From Liquidambar formosana (taxonomy: Eukaryota; Streptophyta; Magnoliopsida; Saxifragales; Altingiaceae), in the NCBI GenBank assembly GCA_039720395.1, contig CM077834.1, forward strand, positions 3,430,607 to 3,494,606: a stretch of DNA of 64,000 nucleotides. Reading direction: 5' to 3'. Position numbers and translations under genes: made by a program. Below, piece by piece: positions 13,196 to 24,200 of the stretch. Numbering within the stretch: the stretch's first letter is position 1; every line of letters starts with the position of its first letter. The notes under the pieces were generated by a model. That model did no database searches and was not told the origin of the DNA. It saw only the letters and a list, made by a program, of their open reading frames with translations.

Positions 13196-14735
13196 AGAAA
13201 AACTTTCTTCTGCAAAATTGTTTAAAATGATGTTTTCTAGTAGATTATGTGATCTATTTTCATAAAACCTTTTGATATACATGATAATGTTTTCTAGTAA
13301 ATTATATGATATGTAACTTAAGTAGCATCTCTTATCATCTTATAAGAGAGGGAGATTTGGGTTCGAAATAGTGAATCTTTTTTATTATTAAAACTTGAAG
13401 AATAACCATGTTTTCCTCATTTGGCATGAATGAGTTTGATAAATCTATCCGGCGTACCTAATATCGCTCAAAGCCAATAGTCAATAGGAGTGTTTTATTG
13501 TTACTACATTATCTTTATTTTTCTCAACGGTAGTATTTTTAATTTGATAGCCGTTATCAAAAAATGAAAAAAAAAGAAAAAGAAAAAAAAGGGTAGAACA
13601 AGAGAAAGAAACAAATTTTTAATTAGTATCATTGTTGTTATTTTAGGTTCTCAAATCAAACCATGTGCCCAAAAATAATGGACAAAATCATTGGCCAAAT
13701 AAGATTAATAAAAAGTATTCCCACAGATCGAACAAACCCCATCAACCCTTCTCTCAAAAATAAAAATAATCCATTGCGATCACTTTCCATCTGAATAGTT
13801 AGTTTTGACTTCAAATAAGAGGAATGATTTCAGGTCGAACAACAGAATAATCGAACCATAATGAGAGTTGATATGGATGTATTGCTGAGGTTTCTCTCAT
13901 CCAACATTGGGATTGAAATTCTCTATCAACTTTGGTTAGAACGCATGAGTTTATTTTAACATGTTTTTAATTGAACTTATATCTACTGTTTGATTGCATG
14001 GCAGATGGCACGTATATTAGATTGCATGTCTAAAACAAGTGAAGTAACGAGAGCTCATAGAAAGACGAATGAGTATGCCCTCATAACATCCGAACTCAAC
14101 ATTTATTAATTTGACTAATAAAAATAAAATACTAGATAATCGGGATTTTTTTTTTTTTTTTTTTGGTTAGTGCAAGACAGTGCAGATTCTAGAGTTTCTT
14201 TGTGCTGTTGTAGTATTGTTAATCGTGTTATACTTCTTGACCCTACCTAATTCATTTTTAATCACATTAAATATTGATAAAAACATCTGTAAAGACGCAG
14301 GAAGCCCAAGTCAAACTGTGAAAGCAGTCCACGGACGTTGCCCACTTTATTTTTTTTCTTATAAAAATGCAATCAACCTCAGACTAATATTATAATATAA
14401 TAATAATAAATATTTCGCCAAATCAAATGGGATTAATTTCTTTCGCATTACATTTGATGACAATTGACAAACACATGTACACACCACGATATTATTTTTG
14501 GACATGAAGGTTCTTCATCAATCATGGCCATGTTGGCAGCACATGGGGCAGGGGCAAGGGCAGGAGGCCAGGAAAGAGATAGACGGCTCCTGAGTGGTCC
14601 ATGTCAGCAAGAATGTTTGGCAGTGATTTTGAAGGGGTATATGGCCCATGGAGTTGCAGGTGCTCACGTTCGAGTGTTTGTGTGTAATAGGATGGAGAGC
14701 ACTCATAGCCACAAGAGAGGGCAATGGGCCATGAA

Positions 14736-15979
14736 CAGGGGCGGTCCTGAGTTTTTTGGGGTCTTAGACGAACTCTTAAAATGGGGCCCTTTATACATAT
14801 TCATACGCACAACAAAATTTATACCCAACAGTTTTTTTTTCCGTAATACACAAAATTTGCCTAAATATATGAGTATTAAAATTTGCTTATATAAATTATG
14901 ATAAAAAAATAAATCTTTATAAGAATTATAACTAAATAAAATCTTATCTTCTTCTTTTATAATTTAGAAAAAATCACATATACAAGAAGAAGAAAGAAAA
15001 AAAAAAACAAAACAAAATTCAAAGCTATAATATCAAAAAGAAATGAACTAACTATAACAAAGTATCACTTAAATATTACTCTTCTTACATTTTTAGCTGC
15101 AAAATCACTTATTAAGTTAGCATAATCAAGCTTTTTTACCATATCATGTTCGATAGATAATATAGATAATCCGGTCAATCTTTCCTGTGACATAGTGGAA
15201 CGAAGGTAAGATTTAATCAACTTTAACTTTGAAAAACTTATTTTTTCAAATGCAACTATGATTGGTATGATCAACAATATTCTATAAGTAACTCAAGCAT
15301 TTGGGAAACAATTGTCCATTTTTTTTCAAATAATTCAGTACTTCAATTGGCCTTTTTAAATCTGTTGGTAAAACTTCTTCCAAGGCCTTTAATTCTAAAA
15401 ATAAATCTCCCCCAAATAGTGCCCCTTATGTGTATATATTAATATATATATAGAGGAAAGAAAAAGTGAAAAAAATTAATTAATTAAAGAGAGAATGGTT
15501 TAGATGTTTGATATACCTAACTTCTTTGTCTGAGAGGTAATCAAATACTTTTAATTTTCCAAATAGAATTCTGATCTAATTTAATTAGGATGGAGGACGT
15601 GAGAGGTTGAGAGCACTAAGAGAGGAAAAGATGAGGAGGTTGGAGTTTGGAGGCTCGAGGCAAATTGACAGAGGCATTAGATCTAATCTGATTTTGGGTT
15701 AAATGTTTTTTTTTTTTTTTTTTTTTAAAGGTTTTGGGCTTGAGTTGAGTATATTATTTGGACATTTGGGTTATTGTACATAGACTTAGGTTAGAAACTT
15801 AGGAATTATTTGGGGCCCTTAAACTGGATTAGGGCCTTTTCTCATCTAGTTATTGAATTTTTTTTTCTTTCTCTTAGACTTATTACAAAGGTAACAAATA
15901 AGTTGGGGCCCTTATTTTTTGTCAAAATTTTGGGGCCTTAGGCGACTGCCTGAGTGGCTTGACCTCAGGGCCGGCCCTG
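14736..15979. mobile_element. hAT-superfamily transposon, defective (1244 bp)
   Basis: Seen: ends CAGGGGCGGTCCTGAG and CTCAGGGCCGGCCCTG form imperfect terminal inverted repeats. The element is flanked by the exact 8-mer GCCATGAA (14728-14735 and 15980-15987). An 8-bp target duplication with CAGGG termini is diagnostic of hAT elements. The empty site can be read in the second tandem copy near 19000. Inside is a broken minus-strand piece of transposase (listed separately), so it is a non-autonomous deletion derivative. Confidence 0.92.
15068..15420 (-). pseudogene. hAT transposase C-terminal fragment, broken
   Basis: The minus-strand translation from about 15420 to 15065 resembles the C-terminal part of plant hAT (zinc-finger MYM/TTF-type) transposases: a segment with LPTDLKRPIEVLNYL, then FSKLKLIKSYLRSTMSQERL, then a stretch ending LDYANLISDFAAKNVRR, which is the usual hAT dimerisation tail. 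The two parts lie in different frames and in-frame stops separate them, so the fragment is non-functional. It lies entirely within the hAT element. Confidence 0.8.
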
Positions 15980-16214
15980 GCCATGAATTATTCAAAGGGA
16001 AAGGGACAATGGAATGGCTGTGTGTACGTGTTTCTTCAATCATAGGGCGGTGGCTAACCGTTCATGTACACATCTAGCACAATACTATAAAATATAATTT
16101 TGAACAAATTTAAAGAAAAATGTTTTTCCAAAATCTATTATTTAAGTAGACTTTTTGATATATATAATCTCTATTTCAAAATTCTATTTAAATAATAGAT
16201 TTTAGAAAAACTTT

Positions 16215-17470
16215 TGTTGATACATGAATTTTGTTGAACGGGTCAAACCAATGAGAAGGCGACACGTGTCCATCATCTAATGACATGGCCTTGACTTTTA
16301 CCTCACCACGTGGGGATGCCAGGTCTATCTCCATGCCAAGGTCGACCTCTACCTAAGGGTACTAGGTCTACCTCACAAATATCCCACCTTCAATGAGAAT
16401 ACCACTCAGGGTGGATACCTCCCTTGTCGGAGATGCCCTTCTCCGGAAGGATGTCGAGCTCTCGCCCATCATAAGTCGCCATTAGCCTTCGGCATAGCTC
16501 TTGCTTAGTGCCTTCGGCCTAAGTACCCTTGGTGAGTACGTCACAGCTCATCGAGGATGCCCCTCTCTGGAGGGACGCCCTCATTATCGAGGATGCCCGA
16601 ACCATCTCGAGGTGGGTCCTCGTGCCCTCTTCGAGTCGGATGCCTGTCACATCGCGTGATGGGAGTCGAGGTCGGCGATCTATTTGATCCCCCTCGAAGG
16701 TACAGTCCTAGTTTAACACTAGTCTGGGTTGAGGCAGAACCTGGGGGGCTCAATCACGAGCTTGACTTTCAAGCAAGGTCACTCGACGTACCTTAGCTTC
16801 TCTCAACAATTGGGACTGTTGGAGGATCTTGGTTTGGTGGCTAGAGAGAAGGTTCACTAAAGTAGAGGTTACCCTCATGGCATTGAGGGTCGACGCTTCT
16901 TTAGTCTATCTGAGAGCAAGTGGGGCACTGTGACCACGGGTCACATCATCTCCGGAAAGCTGACACAACGGCGGACTAGACAGGTGGGGTTACGTGTTCA
17001 ACCCACCAAGCCAGCTGACATAGTAGGTGGGGTACTGCAGTAGACCTGCTGTAGTAGACCTACCCTATGCGACCTAGGTCTACTACCCCCTCCTACTAAC
17101 CAGCTGGATCCCACTTAGTCTCTCCACTATAAAAAGCCTTCTTTGGCTTCCTTGAGAAGACACCCATGATCGAACCCAACATGGGATACCCACACCATGT
17201 ACACCACATACACCACCATACATATTACGACCCTCACCATCAGGATGAACATCTCCTTGGGTCTTTCCAGGTTCTATTGGACTAGAACCTCTCCAATGGC
17301 GAAAGTTGCCATTCTCCCTGCCTTTCTCCTGCCTCCACATTGCTCTCAGATTGTTTCTCTCTCTCCTCCACCATGGTTTATCCCACAGTCCCACCATCTC
17401 ACGTGGCTGACCTCCTCGAATACGACCCATGTGGGCTCTGTTGACTCCACGTCGATATTTCCCACAAACA
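16215..17470. mobile_element. Solo LTR of an LTR retrotransposon (1256 bp)
   Basis: Seen: begins TGTTGATACA and ends CCCACAAACA, so it has TG...CA termini and short TGTT/AACA inverted ends. The exact 5-mer ACTTT lies on both sides (16210-16214 and 17471-17475). A TATA-like TATAAAAAG at 17128-17136 fits an LTR promoter at the U3/R border. The sequence is more GC-rich than its surroundings and has no gag, pol, primer-binding site or polypurine tract with a second LTR. The undisrupted target is visible in the first tandem copy near 13203. A solo LTR arises by recombination between the two LTRs of a full element. Superfamily cannot be assigned. Confidence 0.9.
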
Positions 17471-19107
17471 ACTTTCTTTTACAAAATTGTTCAAAATGAT
17501 GTTTTCTAGTAGATTATGTGATCTATTTTCATAAAACCTTTTGATATACACGATAATGTTTTCTAGTAGATTATGTGATATGTAACTTAAGTAGCATATC
17601 TTATCATCTTATAAGCGAGGGAGATTGGGGTTCGAAATAGTGAATCTTTTTTATTATTAAAACTTGAAGAATAACTATATTTTCCTCATTTGGCATGAAC
17701 GAGTTTGATAAATCTATCCGCTGTACCTAATATTGCTCAAAGCCAATAGTTAATAGGAGTTTTATTGTTACTACATTATCTTTATTTATCTCAACGTTAG
17801 TATTTTTAATTTGATAGCCGTTATCAAAAAAAGCAAAAAAAAAAGAAAAGAAGGTGGAACAAGAGAAAGAAACAAATTTTTAAATAGTATCATTGTTGTT
17901 ATCTTAGGCTCTCACAAAATCAAACCATGTGCCCAAAAACAATGGACAAAATCATTGGCCTAATAAGATTAATAAAAAGTATTCGCACAGATCTAACAAA
18001 CCCCATCAACCCTTCTCTCAAAAATAAAAATCATCCATTGTGATCACTTTCCATCTGAATAGTTAGTTTTGACTTCAAATAAGACGAATGATTTCAGGTC
18101 GAACAACAAAATAATTGAACTATGATGAGAGTTGATGGATGTATTGCCGATGTTTCTCTCATCCAACACTAGGATTGAAATTCTCTATCAACTTTGGTTA
18201 GAATGCGTGAATTTATTTTAACATGTTTTTAATTGAACTTATATTTACTGTTTGATTGCATGGCAGATGGCACGTATCTTAGATTGCATGACTAAAACAA
18301 GTGAAGTAGCGAGAGCTCATAGAAAGACAAATGAGTATGCCCTCGTAACATCCAAACTCAACATTTATTCATTTGACTAATTAAAATAAAATACTAGATA
18401 ATCGGGATTTTTTTTTTAAATTTTTTTTTTTGGCTAGTGCAAGACAGTCTAGATTCCGGAGTTTCTTTGTGATGTTGTAGTATTGTTAATTGCGTTATAC
18501 TTTGACCCCTACCTAATTCATTTTTAATCACATTAAATATTGATAAAAAAATCTGTAAAGACGCAGGAGGCCCAAGTCAAACTGTGAAAGCAGTCGACGG
18601 ACGTTGCCCACTTTATTTTTTTTCTTATAAAAATGCAATCAACCTCAGACTAATATTATAATATAATAATAATAATAATTTCGCCAAATCAAATGGGATT
18701 AATTTCTTCCGTATTACGTATGATGACAATTGACAAACACATGTATACACCGCAATATTATTTTTGGACATGAAGGTTCTCCATCAATCATGGCCATGTT
18801 GGGAGCACATGGGGCAGGGGCATGAGGCCAGGAAAGAGATGGACGGTTCCTGAGTGGTCCATGTCAGCAAGATTGTTTGGTAAGGATTTTGAAGGAGTAT
18901 ATGGCCGATGGAGTTGCAGGTGCTCACGTTCGAGTGAGTGGGGGTGTGTGAAATAGGATGGAGAGCACTCATACCCGCAAGAGAGGGCAATGGGCCATGG
19001 ATTATTCAAAGGGAAAGGGACAATGGGATGGCTGTGTACGTGTTTCTTCAATCATGGGGCGGTGGCTAACCGGACATGTACACACATCTGGCACAATACT
19101 ATAAAAT

Positions 19108-20176
19108 CTTGGGGGAATTTTAGATTGCTTGGCCTACATAAAATAATTACAGTTAATAGTCATTGTTAGTTAAGTTAGTAGTTATTTATCATAAAATTAA
19201 TAGAAAATAGCATTCGACGATTTATAATTATTTTCTTGTAGTCTGATTATTTTTAAAATTCCCCCCTAAAATCCTAGAAAGAGTGGGGTGGGTTTTGTTG
19301 ATAAAACAGCTTTGCCCTTAAAAAAAAAATTTAACAAAAAAAATTATTTACCTATAGGTTCTGAAATGTTTATGTACCCAACTAATCACTTAGACTTATA
19401 TAGGACAAAGTTTATGGAGGTACGCTTAAGGGAGAGTGGTGAGAGTTGAACCCAAGATTTCTTAATGAGAGGTTCTTGGACCATTCAATCCACCCCTTAA
19501 GGTTCATTTGGTCTTTTTCTAGTTCACAGTTAATTTCTACATCTATGACATGATTTTTGCTTGCAAAGACAAGAAAAGTATTAAAAAAAAAAAAGCAAGT
19601 GTCATTTGGTCAAGGAAGGAAAGTGATTAAATCATGGTTTGGTTTGCATGCCATGAGTACTTTTCTTACTTTTATTACCATCGCAAGAAGAATTGCTTTG
19701 ATTTTTGCTTGCAGAAAACAAGAAAAGTATTAAGAATGCTAACAAAGTCGTGGTAACTAATCAACTACCGAGGACATAATGTCCTAATTAGTAAGTGTGT
19801 TTAGATATTAGGATAAAGCATTTGGGTGAAGGGGTTAAATGCCAAATCTGTTCAAAATCTTTGCCTAAATATAAGTTAGAAATAACTCCAACACAAGGTT
19901 AGTGGTTAATGGGAATTTAGAATCTCAAAATGATTTTAGGTTCGACTCGTTATTTTAAATTAAAAGTTGCATTTAGGATTGAGGACCAGTGAAGGCGATA
20001 GGCCCAGTCTTATAAAGGCCCATCGATTAGGTCTGGGCTTCAAAAACTCATAAATTGAAGGCCCAATCCCTCGACTAGCCAAAACACATTGGACCTGGCC
20101 ATGTGCTGAAACATATCGGATTGGGCCTCCTCAACTAGTACCAATTCCCTTTTTTTTTTTTTAAAAATAATAATAA
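19108..20176. other. Intergenic with two SINE-like tRNA-promoter traces
   Basis: No gene seen. A minus-strand stretch at about 19400-19500 has a box-B-like GGGTTCAACTCTC and an approximate box A. A plus-strand stretch at about 19880-19940 has AGGTTCGACTCG after a GTTAGTGGTTAATGG-like box A. Both could be decayed tRNA-derived SINEs. Neither has a clear tail or target duplication, so this is weak. Confidence 0.3.
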
Positions 20177-20724
20177 TCTATATCTATATTTATACCACCT
20201 ATAAAAAGCTAAATATGAGAAAAACTTTTGACAGACTAATATACCTTTATTTTAAGTTTTAAATATACAACTATCGTTCTGCACCTTTTTAATCTTATTG
20301 TAGTTGAATAGATGACAACTACTATTATAATAAAGTTTATATAGAAAACATCAATACTCTTATAATTAACTTATATAAGAAACATTTATCTTTATATTTT
20401 ATTAGAGTTTTATACAGGGTCATTATCTTCAATAATGATCATTTTTTTAATTTAAATTTTCATTTCAAATTATTGAAGTTTTGTGGTTAATCAATATAAT
20501 ATTGTGTTACTATATATTATTGGGAATTATTATATTTTAAATTTATTCATGGCTAACTTAAAATTTTCAAATTAGTTATATTACTTACTATAAGTTTCAT
20601 TAAAAGTAAAAATCAAAACAAACCGATCTTAATATCTAATTCTTTAAAAATTATTTTTTATTTATATTTCATATTATTGAAAAATATTCACGTACAATGC
20701 ACGTATGCCTACATCTACATCTAG
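20177..20724 (+). mobile_element. Helitron-like element, non-autonomous (548 bp)
   Basis: Seen: starts TCTATATCTATA after an A and ends ATCTACATCTAG before a T, so it sits between A and T without target duplication. Just before the 3' end is an imperfect short hairpin around ACGTACAATGCACGT. A 5' TC, a subterminal hairpin with GCACGT arms and a 3' CTAG followed by T are the classic plant Helitron ends. The interior is very AT-rich and non-coding. The hairpin is imperfect and somewhat further from CTAG than usual. Confidence 0.6.
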
Positions 20725-21036
20725 TAATAATAAATCGATAGAAGAAATCCCAAATTTTATTTCTAATGTTAGAACGATGACATATGAGGAACACATCAAG
20801 GATTTAACCGTTTTATTAATCCTGCAGGAGCTTAATTAATTAATTAATTTATTTATTTTTATATTAACAATTAGGATATTAGAACCTTAACTCTCACCAA
20901 AATAAGGCAAGACTAATCTCTTTTGGTGTGAGCCTTTTACATCTGAAAAAAGAGGGAAAAAAACAAAAAAGGTAAAAGAAAGAGAGAGATAAAACGGTCA
21001 AAGAAGACCAACAGTTCCGAAACTTATACAGTATGT

Positions 21037-21078
21037 GACACGTATTATCCACGTCATGCATGGATTCCTACGTGTCAA
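21037..21078. promoter_or_regulatory. NHX4 promoter: three ACGT cores plus an RY element
   Basis: Within about 42 bases lie GACACGTA, CCACGTCA and CTACGTGTCA, ABRE/G-box-like bZIP sites. An overlapping CATGCATG at 21055-21062 is the RY motif bound by B3 factors such as ABI3. The group ends about 140 bases before the ATG of the vacuolar cation/H+ exchanger. ABRE plus RY combinations are typical of abscisic-acid or seed-responsive promoters. Regulation is inferred, not shown. Confidence 0.5.
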
Positions 21079-21219
21079 TCCCACATCTAAACACTCAAGC
21101 CCCATTTCCCGGGCAATCTCTCTTTTCCTCTCGATAGGCCTTCACTCACTGCGCTCTCGCACTGTTTCACTCACATTCCAATTTCGCTTCTCTCTCTATA
21201 TGTTGAGGAATTAACGAAG

Positions 21220-24200
21220 ATGGAAACAATGTCGTCGGCGGTATATGAATTGGCGAAAAACCTAGCGAGTGGGCACGCGCAGGTGGTGCCGATAACGGTG
21301 TTCGTTGCCGTTCTCTGTCTCTGCTTGGTCGTCGGACACATGCTCGAAGAAAATCGATGGATGAACGAATCCATCACTGCTATTTTGATCGTAACTCCTC
21401 TCTCTCTCTCTCATAGTTTTTTTTTTTTATAATAACATTTGATGTCTTGTACATTTAACCCCCCTAACACTGGAGGTTTGTGACGGTATATCATAATGGT
21501 GGGGTTATTTACTTATTTGCGATATTTCACCCCAAATTCATGACTTTATCTAATAGTCTTTGTACTACCAAAAAAAAGAAATTTGACTAGTAACTTTCTT
21601 GTCATTATTCGTAAAGTTAGTAGTAATCTATTAGTAGTTACTAGTTACTAGTCAATTGTATTGATTTGTAGTTATTTGCCCATAGCCGGTCCATTTTGTA
21701 ATTCCCCCATAATAATCCGGCCTAATCCAGTAATCCTAGGCAGTTTTCTCTACTGCATGCCTGCTTTACTACAGGGAATTCAACATATGCTTGTGAACAG
21801 TTTTGTTGTCCATGCCTTATAGTGGACAGGGATGTGAAACAGGCCTCTGAACCAAGATGTGAGTTGACTTAAGATATGGGTCAGGTGATATAGGTCTGAT
21901 GATGTTGAATGTGGCTGCTCTTCAGGTTTGATCGCAGCCACCGAAGATGAGCTACCAAAATTAGAATTTCTCTTACATAATAGACTAGTTCTTCTTGCAT
22001 TGGCTTCCTGTTCTAGGAAGCTCTTCCCCTGCTCTTCCCCTTCTATTTTTATAACACAAAAAGAATTTCATTTATTGTCACATTGAAACAGTCATGAGTT
22101 TCGTATCTTGGAGTCAGCAGCTTTAGTTTTAACTCAAATATTGGGCATTGCCTAATCTTGCCTTTTGGAATTTGGTATGGTTCCAAAGGTTGGTTGGTTA
22201 CTTGGTTATAATGCAGAACTAAATGACAAGCATATGTGATATGTGGATGACGATACAGTAATCTTGATCTCCTGGAACAAGCTTATATAGTTATATGTTC
22301 CTTTCTTCTGACTCAGGATAGTGAGAAACCAAGAAATTAAAATGTAGACAGTATAAAATTTTAAGCATGTGAAAACATGGACCGGGTTTCCTCTTCATCA
22401 TGTGGTAGGCATTGGTAAAATGCCTTTCAGGTTTAATCAGAGTTGTTTTTAGTAATTCTTCTTGGACCTTGTCTCATTATTTGGCTGGGGAAAAATTTTA
22501 TTGCTGCTCAACTGAATGGAAAATGCTCATAATTATGACATCCCATTCAAATCTTTTTTGTTTAAGAACCTTTTGTTGATGCCCTCAAGCTTTAAAGGGG
22601 TCTGTGTTTAGTGCTTGTATATGTCTCATGTACTTGGGCTAAGCCTTTTTGCTATTAAGAAAATCTGAAAAAAAGTGAATGTATTCCACTTTATGTAAAG
22701 AATTCTACGTGAAAATGTTTAGATTTTATGTATGAAATACTACATAATCTTGCTATCTCGATTATTTAGTGCCTCTAAAATTTCTTTTTAATCAGGGACT
22801 CATAAGTGGAATCATAATTCTGTGTGTGAGCAAGTGGAAAAGTTCCCACATCTTGAGATTCGATGAAGAACTGTTCTTCATATATCTCCTTCCACCCATA
22901 ATCTTCAATGCTGGGTAAGGGCAGATTTTTTGCTGGTTATATTCTTTAACTGGCTTAGGCGGCCTAGTGAATTTCTTAGTGTATAACTTATCTGGTTTTG
23001 TCTTTTTAAGAATCTCTGATGAAATTGGACGATATAGAAAACTGATCTGGGTGGTCTCGTTTCTACAGATTTCAGGTCAAGAAGAAACAGTTCTTTCACA
23101 ACTTCTTAACCATTATGATGTTTGGTGTGATCGGAGTTTTCATTTCATCTGTCATTATTTCAACTGGTAGTGTTTGTATTCATTTAATACTTTATTCCTG
23201 TCAACCCTTACATTTTGCCAACTCCTTAATGTATGGGTGTGCTACTAGACTTATTTGGATGGAATCTGCTGCTTAATTCCCACATGTTACTGTTGGTCTA
23301 GGCAGCTGGTGGCTCTTTCCTAAGTTTGGATTTGTTGGCTTGACTGCACGAGACTATCTTGGTTAGTTTTTTGTCCTAATTATTGAATATATTGTATAAC
23401 ATTGTTATTTGTTTTCTTATTTGGCATATAAATTTTGGGTGCAATTGAATTGCTTGTTGTATTGATTCAGCTATAGGAACAATTTTCTCATCAACTGATA
23501 CGGTGTGTACACTGCAGGTTGGTTAGATTTGTATAGATGATTTTAGATGATCAGTTACATTTTATTATGGCCAGCTGCTGTCCTAGTTGGATGTTCTCAG
23601 ATGCTATATTTGGTGTAGGTTCTACATCAAGATGAGACTCCTTTACTATACAGCCTAGTCTTTGGGGAAGGAGTAGTTAATGATGCGACAGCAGTTGTTC
23701 TCTTCAATGCGGTTCAAAAGATTGATGTTACCAGAATGGACGGCTCCGCAGCCCTTCATATATTTGGAGATTTCCTTTACCTATTTTCGACAAGCACTGC
23801 ACTTGGAGTTGCTGTAAGTTTAGGTTCTTAATTAAATGTGTGTACAAGATTTCAGCATATGCTGTTTTTTAAAAATCTTTCTGAGTGTTGGTTCCAAACC
23901 CGCTTAAAGGAGGGAGGTTGTGGTAGGTAGACAGCCACATAAAACATATAGTCACACCTCATAAACATCTGAACAAGAGGCATTAAGTGACTTTTTTGGC
24001 ACTATTTGTCTTGGTACATGTGATCTCATGGTCACCAACTGGCATCCCATTCTTCTATCTATGTATCAATTACTTGATGATGTTTCTATTGCATGCATAA
24101 TTTTCTTTTGATAACCCCTGGCTTGAGTATCTTGTTCATAGCTACATCCCAGACTCGCTTATCCTAGAATTACCCCTTGTTTTAATCATATCAAATTACT

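Larger units (their letters stand above)
13079..19107. repeat. 1.76 kb tandem duplication, each copy interrupted by a different transposon
   Basis: Copy 1 is about 13079-16088 and copy 2 about 16089-19107. Each begins AAAATATAATTTTGAAC and ends CACAATACTATAAAAT, and they join head to tail at 16089. After removing one insertion and one target-site copy from each, both units are close to 1758 bases. They differ by scattered substitutions and small indels. Copy 1 shows the empty site of the solo LTR found in copy 2, and copy 2 shows the empty site of the hAT element found in copy 1, so the duplication came first. No gene is recognised in the unit; a small minus-strand open frame near its end occurs in both copies but looks non-coding. 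Confidence 0.93.

Noticed and set aside
14518..14724. Small minus-strand open frame conserved in both tandem copies (also 18784-18990)
   Set aside because: Conservation follows from the duplication itself; the protein is Cys/His/Pro-rich without a family match and the frame differs in length between copies.
16557..17430. Open frames on both strands inside the solo LTR
   Set aside because: LTRs are non-coding; no gag or pol similarity is seen and the frames reflect higher GC content.
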